From Chloroflexota bacterium (GTDB lineage Bacteria > Chloroflexota > Anaerolineae > UBA3071), in the NCBI GenBank assembly GCA_014383605.1, contig JACNHM010000197.1, positions 1 through 21,478 of the forward strand: a stretch of 21,478 bases of DNA. Direction: 5' to 3'. The stretch's first letter is position 1, and each line of letters begins with the position of its first letter. The notes below the pieces were generated by a model. That model was not told the DNA's origin. It ran no database searches and saw nothing but the letters and a program-made list of their open reading frames with translations. Both the position numbers and the translations under genes were made by a program. Shown piece after piece: positions 16,940 to 21,478 of this stretch.

Positions 16940-16954
16940 AGGAGGAGAGGCGAG

Positions 16955-17464
16955 ATGGATTTCGAAAGGTGGGCAAAGACGGTGCCCAGAGAGATCACGG
17001 ATGATGCTCTGTGGACGGTAGAAGCCTACCGGTTAGCGCTCTTTGTCACCGATATCGGTTGGCATGATGTGACCAAGCTGATGGGGGATAGGCGCACGCT
17101 TCGTTTGTCGGACCAACTCTATCGGTCATTGGGTTCGATCAGCGCCAATCTCGCCGAGGGATATTCACGCGGCACGGGCAAAGATCGCGCGCGTTTCTAC
17201 GAATACGCGCTGGGTTCGGCCAGAGAGAGCCGCGACTGGTACTACAAAGGGCGGCATGTGCTGGGAGAAACTGTCGCCCAGCATCGCATGCGCCTGCTCA
17301 CCCAGGTCATTCGCCTGCTCCTGGTCATGGTCCCGCAGCAGCGCGGGCGCGTCCTACGCGAGCAAAGCGTTGCCTACCAGGTCAGCCCAGATGTCACCCA
17401 GACAGACGCAACTGTTGATCGAGAAGAATTGAAGAACCTGCTCCAAGACATTCCCCTGCCCTGA
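16955..17464 (+). CDS. four-helix-bundle protein of the S23 / 23S rRNA intervening-sequence family
   Basis: ATG 16955 follows GGAGGAGAGG; an upstream in-frame GTG at 16934 lies in the heptamer array and would place the ribosome site inside the coding region. Residues 1-120 match the S23/IVP four-helix bundle: [22 protein letters not shown], then [12 protein letters not shown] followed by [19 protein letters not shown] and the typical [15 protein letters not shown] polar C-terminal extension makes it 169 residues, longer than the usual ~120. Relatives include proteins encoded in 23S rRNA intervening sequences and the Avd accessory proteins of diversity-generating retroelements, both of which bind nucleic acid. 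There is no rRNA or reverse transcriptase in the window. The gene and its inverted heptamer flanks occupy exactly the gap between two operon genes, which suggests insertion. Confidence 0.88.
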   Translation: MDFERWAKTVPREITDDALWTVEAYRLALFVTDIGWHDVTKLMGDRRTLRLSDQLYRSLGSISANLAEGYSRGTGKDRARFYEYALGSARESRDWYYKGRHVLGETVAQHRMRLLTQVIRLLLVMVPQQRGRVLREQSVAYQVSPDVTQTDATVDREELKNLLQDIPLP

Positions 17465-17488
17465 TCACGCATCACGCATCACGCATCA
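17465..17488 (-). repeat. inverted heptamer array downstream of the four-helix-bundle gene
   Basis: Three exact TCACGCA units plus TCA follow the stop directly. Read on the minus strand they are TGATGCG repeats, the same unit as the upstream array. AAGGAGG for the next gene starts at its end. Confidence 0.85.
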
Positions 17489-17502
17489 AGGAGGTCTGTG
17501 CC

Positions 17503-17811
17503 ATGTTCATCGTCCACGTTCACGTCCACGTCAAACCCCAATTCGTGGAAGCGTTTCGCCAGGCGACGCTGGAGAACGCTCGCCACAGCGTGCAGGAGCC
17601 GGGCGTGGCCCGCTTCGACGTGATCCAGCAACTGGATGATCCCACCCGCTTCGTGCTGGTGGAGGTCTACCGCACGCCGGACGACCCCGCCCGGCACAAG
17701 GAGACGGCTCACTACCAGACCTGGCGGGACACGGTGGCGGAGATGATGGCCGAGCCGCGCAGCAGCGTCAAGTACGCCAACCTCTTTCCCGACGACGAGG
17801 GGTGGGGGTAG
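17503..17811 (+). CDS. ABM-domain putative monooxygenase, LsrG-like
   Basis: The 102-residue protein is a single antibiotic-biosynthesis-monooxygenase (ABM) fold: [68 protein letters not shown] and YANLFPDD. That order and ending match LsrG-type proteins, which act on phosphorylated autoinducer-2, and related quinol monooxygenases that need no cofactor. It should be a cytoplasmic dimer. AAGGAGGT at 17488-17495 is the ribosome site and lies at the edge of the heptamer array. The neighbouring alcohol dehydrogenase suggests the pair handles a small aldehyde or ketone, possibly detoxification, but the substrate is unknown. Confidence 0.85.
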   Translation: MFIVHVHVHVKPQFVEAFRQATLENARHSVQEPGVARFDVIQQLDDPTRFVLVEVYRTPDDPARHKETAHYQTWRDTVAEMMAEPRSSVKYANLFPDDEGWG

Positions 17812-17818
17812 TTCTCTG

Positions 17819-17851
17819 ACGTGCAACGCACTTCCGAAGTGCGTTGCACGT
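17819..17851. repeat. 33-bp dispersed hairpin repeat, copy 2
   Basis: ACGTGCAACGCACTT, loop CCG, then the exact reverse complement: a perfect 15-bp stem. It lies 20 bp before the dehydrogenase ATG and shares the GTGCAACGCACTTCC core with copy 1. Confidence 0.9.
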
Positions 17852-17871
17852 GACCTGCATTGGAGGAACCC

Positions 17872-19026
17872 ATGCGCTTCGAGTTTGCCACGGCCACGCG
17901 CATCGTCTTCGGCGCCGGCACGCTGCGGGAGGTGGGGCCGCTGGCGGCGGCCATGGGCAGCCGTGCGTTGGTGGTGACCGGCCGCACTCCGGCGCGGGCC
18001 CAGCCACTGCTCGACCTGCTGGCCGCGCAGGGGCTGAAGACGGTCACCTTTTCCGTCTCCGGCGAGCCGACCACCGCGGTGGCTCGACAGGGTACGCAGC
18101 GAGCGCGAGAGGCGGGGTGCGATCTGATCATCGGCATCGGCGGCGGCAGCGTGCTGGACACCGGCAAGGCCATCGCCGCCCTGTTGACCAACGGCGGCGG
18201 TCCCCTGGACTACCTGGAGGTCATCGGCCGCGGCCAGCCGCTCACGCAACCGGCCGCGCCCTACATCGCCATCCCCACCACGGCGGGCACCGGCGCCGAG
18301 GTGACCCGTAACGCCGTGCTGCTTTCGCCGCAGCACCGCGTCAAGGTCAGCCTGCGCAGCCCGCTGATGCTGCCCCGGTTGGCGCTGGTGGACCCCGAGC
18401 TCACCTACACCATGCCGCCGGAGGTGACGGCCAGCACCGGCCTGGACGCCCTCACCCAGGTCATGGAGCCTTTCGTCTCCTACAAGACCAACCCGCTGAC
18501 GGACGGGCTGTGCCGGGAGGGGATGCGCCGCGCCGCCCGCTCGCTGCGCCGAGCTTATGAACGGGGCGACGACGCCGCGGCCCGCCAAGACATGGCCCTG
18601 GTCAGCCTCTGCGGCGGGCTGGCGCTGGCCAACGCCGGGCTGGGGGCGGTACACGGCTTCGCCGGGCCGCTGGGCGGCATGTTCCCGGCACCGCACGGCG
18701 CCGTGTGTGCCGCCCTCCTGCCCCACGTGATGGCCGTCAACGTGCGCGCCTTGCGAGAGCGGGCTCCGGACAGCGGAGCGCTGCGCCGCTACGATGAGAT
18801 GGCCCGCATCCTGACCGGGGACGAGCGGGCCACCGCCGCCGCCGGCGTGGCCTGGGTGCAGGAACTCTGCGCGGCGCTCCACGTTCCCCCGCTCTCCGCC
18901 TATGGCCTGACCGCGGCTGACCTCCCCCTGCTGATCGAAAAAGCCGCCGCCTCCAGCAGCATGAAGGGCAATCCGATTGCGCTGACGGTCGAAGAAATGC
19001 GGGAAATCCTCACGCGGGCGTTGTAG
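17872..19026 (+). CDS. iron-type (group III) alcohol dehydrogenase
   Basis: ATG 17872 follows TGGAGG by five bases; an in-frame TTG at 17860 would begin inside that ribosome site. The 384-residue protein has the NAD(P)-binding [15 protein letters not shown] (residues 88-102), [11 protein letters not shown] (135-145) and the metal-site region. Compared with FucO-type enzymes, the metal ligands are Asp192 (GLDALTQ), His261 ([11 protein letters not shown]) and His275 ([10 protein letters not shown]), but the second ligand, normally His in DALTH, is Gln196. The family reduces small aldehydes or oxidises alcohols in the cytoplasm. It is the last gene of the operon; no terminator is obvious after it. 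Length is normal. The Gln variant may be native to a subfamily, so activity is still plausible. Confidence 0.92.
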   Translation: MRFEFATATRIVFGAGTLREVGPLAAAMGSRALVVTGRTPARAQPLLDLLAAQGLKTVTFSVSGEPTTAVARQGTQRAREAGCDLIIGIGGGSVLDTGKAIAALLTNGGGPLDYLEVIGRGQPLTQPAAPYIAIPTTAGTGAEVTRNAVLLSPQHRVKVSLRSPLMLPRLALVDPELTYTMPPEVTASTGLDALTQVMEPFVSYKTNPLTDGLCREGMRRAARSLRRAYERGDDAAARQDMALVSLCGGLALANAGLGAVHGFAGPLGGMFPAPHGAVCAALLPHVMAVNVRALRERAPDSGALRRYDEMARILTGDERATAAAGVAWVQELCAALHVPPLSAYGLTAADLPLLIEKAAASSSMKGNPIALTVEEMREILTRAL

Positions 19027-19442
19027 TGGGGGCAAGGAACGAGGCGTGATGCGTATTGCGCCCTCTTCGATGGGCGAGGTCTCCCGACCGAGCCCCTTTG
19101 GGCGGCGTGGTGTGTGATGACCACAAGGCGCGGCCGGTTGTGTCCGGCGGCGCTTTTGTGGTACAATGCGCGTGACCATGGCTCCCGCCGGACAGCCATG
19201 TCCGGCGGCTTGGCGAGCGAGATAGCAGCATAGCCGATTGACATCGCGGCGGGAGAGCGCTTCGCGCTGGCCGACTGCCTACGCAGTCGGGCGCCGCGTC
19301 GGCGCAGGCCGACGCCCGGCCCCAGGCCCTCGTGCCGCACACTTGAGTGTGTCGGCTGTGTTCCACGGCATAGGCGAGCCGACCGGCTAGCTATTGCGCC
19401 TGTTTCCAGTCGTCTCCACGGTTCCAGCCAGGGAGGTGTCCC
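19027..19442 (+). other. non-coding leader region with consecutive hairpins before the STAND gene
   Basis: No gene is supported here. Five hairpins follow one another: CCGCCGGACA/TGTCCGGCGG (19185-19208, loop GCCA), AGCGC/GCGCT (19256-19268), CCGACTGC/GCAGTCGG (19271-19290, loop CTAC), GCGTCGGC/GCCGACGC (19296-19315, loop GCAG) and GCCGCACACT/AGTGTG-T-CGGC (19334-19356, loop TG). A further TGTCCGGCGG at 19141-19150 could pair with 19185-19194 instead in any read-through transcript. Confidence 0.65.
19138..19167 (+). promoter_or_regulatory. possible promoter for the STAND gene
   Basis: TACAAT (19162-19167) is a good -10; TTGTGT (19138-19143), 18 bp upstream, is a poor -35. If used, all five hairpins would lie in a ~265-nt 5' leader. 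Confidence 0.35.
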
Positions 19443-21478
19443 GTGCCAACCAACGCCTCAGATTACGCCGACGAGAGAGTGCCCTTCATCGTTCCCTTCA
19501 TGCGCAACCCCGACTTCGTCGGCCGCGAGGAAGACCTGGACCGGCTGCACGACGCCCTGAGGGGCGAGGGGCCGGTGGGCATCCGCTCGGCGGTCACTGT
19601 GCCTGCCGGTCTCACCGGCATGGGCGGCATCGGCAAGACTCAACTGGCCGTGGAATACGGCTACCGCTACCGGGAGACCTACCCCGGCGGCGTCTTCTGG
19701 ATCAACGCCGCCGGCCCGTCCATGGCCCTGCTGAACGGCTTCGCCAACCTGGCCATTTCCCTCCATCCGCGCATGGCCGACGAGACCGCCTCCCGCTTGG
19801 CGCAGGCCGCCGCCGACTACCTGCGCCGCCATCCCGGGGCCCTGCTGGTGCTGGACAACCTGGCTGACCTCGCTGTCCTCAACCAGCCCCTGCTGCCGGG
19901 CCTGGTGGTGGCCGCCTTGCCCTGCCGCATTCTCTTCACCACCCGCCGCCGCGACCTGGGCCGCTTCACCCCCATCGAGGTCACTGTGCTGCCGGAGGAG
20001 CCGGCGCTGCAACTGCTGCTGCGCTACCCCAGCCGGCGAGACATCCTCGCCCCCGACCATCCGGAGCACGCCGAGGCCCAAACCGTCTGCCGTGTGCTGG
20101 GTTACCTGCCGTTGGCGCTGGAGGTGGCCTCCGCCCACCTGGGCAAGCGCCCGCAGGCATCCCTGGCTGCCTATCGCCGGGAGCTGGAGAAGCGCAGCCC
20201 GCTCCTGGTCCTGGACGACCCTCGCGCCCGACTGCGGTCCCAGGATCTGCCCACCCGCCACGAGGCCGCCGTGGCCGCCACCCTGGCCAGCCAGTGGGAG
20301 ATCCTGGAGAGCGAGGACAGCCGTCTGCTGCTGCGCGTGGCCGGCCAACTGCCGGAGGCGGCCCAGATCCCCACCGCTCGCCTGGGCTTGCTGGCCGGCC
20401 TGGACGAGCGGGAGGCCGGCTTCTTCGGCTCGCCGCTGCAGATGGCCCTGGAGGAATTGGAGAACGCTTCGCTGGTGGAGGAGCTGCGGGCGGAGCAGGT
20501 GCGGCTGCACCCCCTGGTGCGCGAATTCGCTGCCCGTCAGACGGAGGAGGCAGAAGCCCCGGCCTTCCGCCGTTGCGGTGCCGCCAACCTGGCCGCCGCC
20601 TACGAGAACATCGCCACCCTGGAAGACCACTGCGCCCGCCGCGGCATAGACGCTCTCCAGCAAGACCTCATCACTGCCCTGAACCTCGTCTCCCCCAATA
20701 CCCAATATCCAGTACCTGCTCTACAGACCCTCCTCCGCGTGTTGCAACGCGAATCCCACACCCTGCGTGGCTGGGACCGGCAGCACCGCCCTGCCTTCTT
20801 GGCCCAGCAACTGCACAACCGGGCCGTAGGCCTGAGACTGAGCGGCTTGGCCGAGGCTGCCGCCACCCGGCTGGCACAACAGGGAGAGCCGCACCTGGCC
20901 TTGCGCTGGCGCGCCGGGCGCGAATCGCCGGCTTTGGAGCGCACCCTGGCCGGACATGCAGGGTCTGTGCTCGCCGTGGCGGTGACGCCGGACGGGCGGT
21001 GGGCCATCTCCGCCTCATCTGACCGCACGCTCAAGGTCTGGGACCTGGCCACGGGCCAGGAGGAGCGCACCCTGGCCGGACATGAGTCCCTGGTGCGCTC
21101 CGTGGCGGTGACGGCGGACGGGCGGCGGGCCATCTCGGCGTCCGATGACGGCACGCTGATCGTGTGGGACCTGGCCACGGGCCAGGAGGAGCGCCTCCTG
21201 GCCGGACATGGGTCCTGGGTACTTGCCGTGGCGGTGACGCCGGACGGTCGGCGGGCCATCTCGACGTCTCTTAACCGCACCCTCAAGGTCTGGGACCTGG
21301 CCACGGGCCAGGAGGAGCGCACCCTGGCCGGACATGAGGGCGGGGTTAGCGCTGTGGCGGTGACGCCGGACGGGCGGCGGGCCATCTCGGCGTCCTCTGA
21401 CCGCACGCTCAAGGTCTGGGACCTGGCCACGGGCCAGGAGGAGCGCACCCTGGCCGGACATGAGGGCGGGGTTAGCGC
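19443..21478 (+). CDS. STAND NB-ARC ATPase with C-terminal WD40 repeats, C-terminus off the window
   Basis: GTG 19443 follows GGGAGG (19431-19436) by six bases, and the frame is open for 678 codons to the right edge. Residues 25-35 (FVGREEDLDRL) begin the nucleotide-binding module: P-loop GMGGIGKTQ (59-67), Walker B ALLVLDNL (133-140), sensor-like ILFTTRRRDLG (163-173) and GYLPLALEVA (220-229). Winged-helix and helical parts follow (LHPLVREFAA). From about residue 500, WD40 units of 42 residues read LAGHxxxVxAVAVTPDGRRAIS and LKVWDLATGQEE. STAND ATPases act as ligand-triggered switches in signalling or antiviral defence, with WD40 sensing. No effector domain precedes the NB module, so the effector may lie beyond the window edge or in a partner gene. 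Confidence 0.9.
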   Translation, partial: MPTNASDYADERVPFIVPFMRNPDFVGREEDLDRLHDALRGEGPVGIRSAVTVPAGLTGMGGIGKTQLAVEYGYRYRETYPGGVFWINAAGPSMALLNGFANLAISLHPRMADETASRLAQAAADYLRRHPGALLVLDNLADLAVLNQPLLPGLVVAALPCRILFTTRRRDLGRFTPIEVTVLPEEPALQLLLRYPSRRDILAPDHPEHAEAQTVCRVLGYLPLALEVASAHLGKRPQASLAAYRRELEKRSPLLVLDDPRARLRSQDLPTRHEAAVAATLASQWEILESEDSRLLLRVAGQLPEAAQIPTARLGLLAGLDEREAGFFGSPLQMALEELENASLVEELRAEQVRLHPLVREFAARQTEEAEAPAFRRCGAANLAAAYENIATLEDHCARRGIDALQQDLITALNLVSPNTQYPVPALQTLLRVLQRESHTLRGWDRQHRPAFLAQQLHNRAVGLRLSGLAEAAATRLAQQGEPHLALRWRAGRESPALERTLAGHAGSVLAVAVTPDGRWAISASSDRTLKVWDLATGQEERTLAGHESLVRSVAVTADGRRAISASDDGTLIVWDLATGQEERLLAGHGSWVLAVAVTPDGRRAISTSLNRTLKVWDLATGQEERTLAGHEGGVSAVAVTPDGRRAISASSDRTLKVWDLATGQEERTLAGHEGGVS
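20695..20715 (+). repeat. in-frame heptamer tract inside the STAND gene
   Basis: CCAATAC-CCAATAT-CCAGTAC are three 7-bp units (21 bp, so the frame is kept) encoding NTQYPVP-like residues in the helical region before the WD40 domain. Confidence 0.6.
20941..21478 (+). repeat. 126-bp tandem repeats coding for WD40 units
   Basis: GCACCCTGGCCGGACAT or a close variant recurs at 20941, 21067, 21193, 21319 and 21445, exactly 126 bp apart. Most synonymous positions are also conserved, and the first bases of the fourth and fifth units are identical as far as the window goes, so units have recently duplicated or been homogenised. Confidence 0.92.

Noticed and set aside
16905..17488. Heptamer arrays as a CRISPR array
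   Set aside because: Units are 7 bp without spacers; no cas gene is nearby.

Overview
The window looks like a piece of a Chloroflexota genome, probably an Anaerolineae-type member. This is judged from style alone: high GC, secreted proteins with long Thr-Pro linkers, a terminal YLPLV tail, a solute-binding lipoprotein with a Val-Glu-Pro stalk, a CarD-like regulator, a SUMF1-domain membrane protein and a STAND-WD40 protein. No rRNA or tRNA gene was recognised, so the taxonomy is inference.

Layout. Bases 1-1610 (minus strand) hold a SUMF1/FGE-fold membrane protein that runs off the left edge and has a good promoter at 1699-1727. Bases 1611-2652 contain no convincing gene but hold a three-unit GGAAAAC direct repeat, a two-copy ~100-bp tandem repeat with hairpins, and other inverted repeats. 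A CarD-like regulator (2653-3147) follows. Next come a large secreted multidomain protein with a hydrolase-like barrel (3189-6290) and a GT4-type glycosyltransferase (6337-7722), which carries a short dispersed repeat inside its reading frame.

The central block (7757-19026) reads as one carbohydrate operon. A consensus promoter has a LacI-type operator inside its spacer and a second operator just downstream. Then follow the LacI regulator, a sugar-binding lipoprotein, two ABC permeases (no ATPase here, as is common when one is shared), a kinase-fold fragment missing its catalytic half, an alpha-glucan phosphorylase whose last 48 residues are in another frame, a GT-A glycosyltransferase of glucosylglycerate-synthase type, a four-helix-bundle protein bracketed by inverted heptamer arrays, an ABM/LsrG-like small protein and an iron-type alcohol dehydrogenase. 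A likely job is import of a sugar or glycoside, phosphorolysis of glucan to glucose-1-phosphate, and use of activated sugar by the glycosyltransferases, perhaps for a compatible solute. The substrate cannot be read from sequence.

Bases 19027-19442 are non-coding and rich in consecutive hairpins. They precede a STAND-type NB-ARC ATPase with C-terminal WD40 repeats (19443 to the right edge) whose repeat DNA is nearly identical at a strict 126-bp period.

The most distinctive signal is a layer of small repeats placed at gene borders and inside genes: a 33-bp perfect hairpin present twice upstream of start codons, heptamer tracts (around the four-helix-bundle gene, at the kinase truncation point and inside the STAND gene), and a 19-bp motif inside the GT4 gene. 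The four-helix-bundle gene with its inverted heptamer arrays is the best candidate for an undescribed mobile module.
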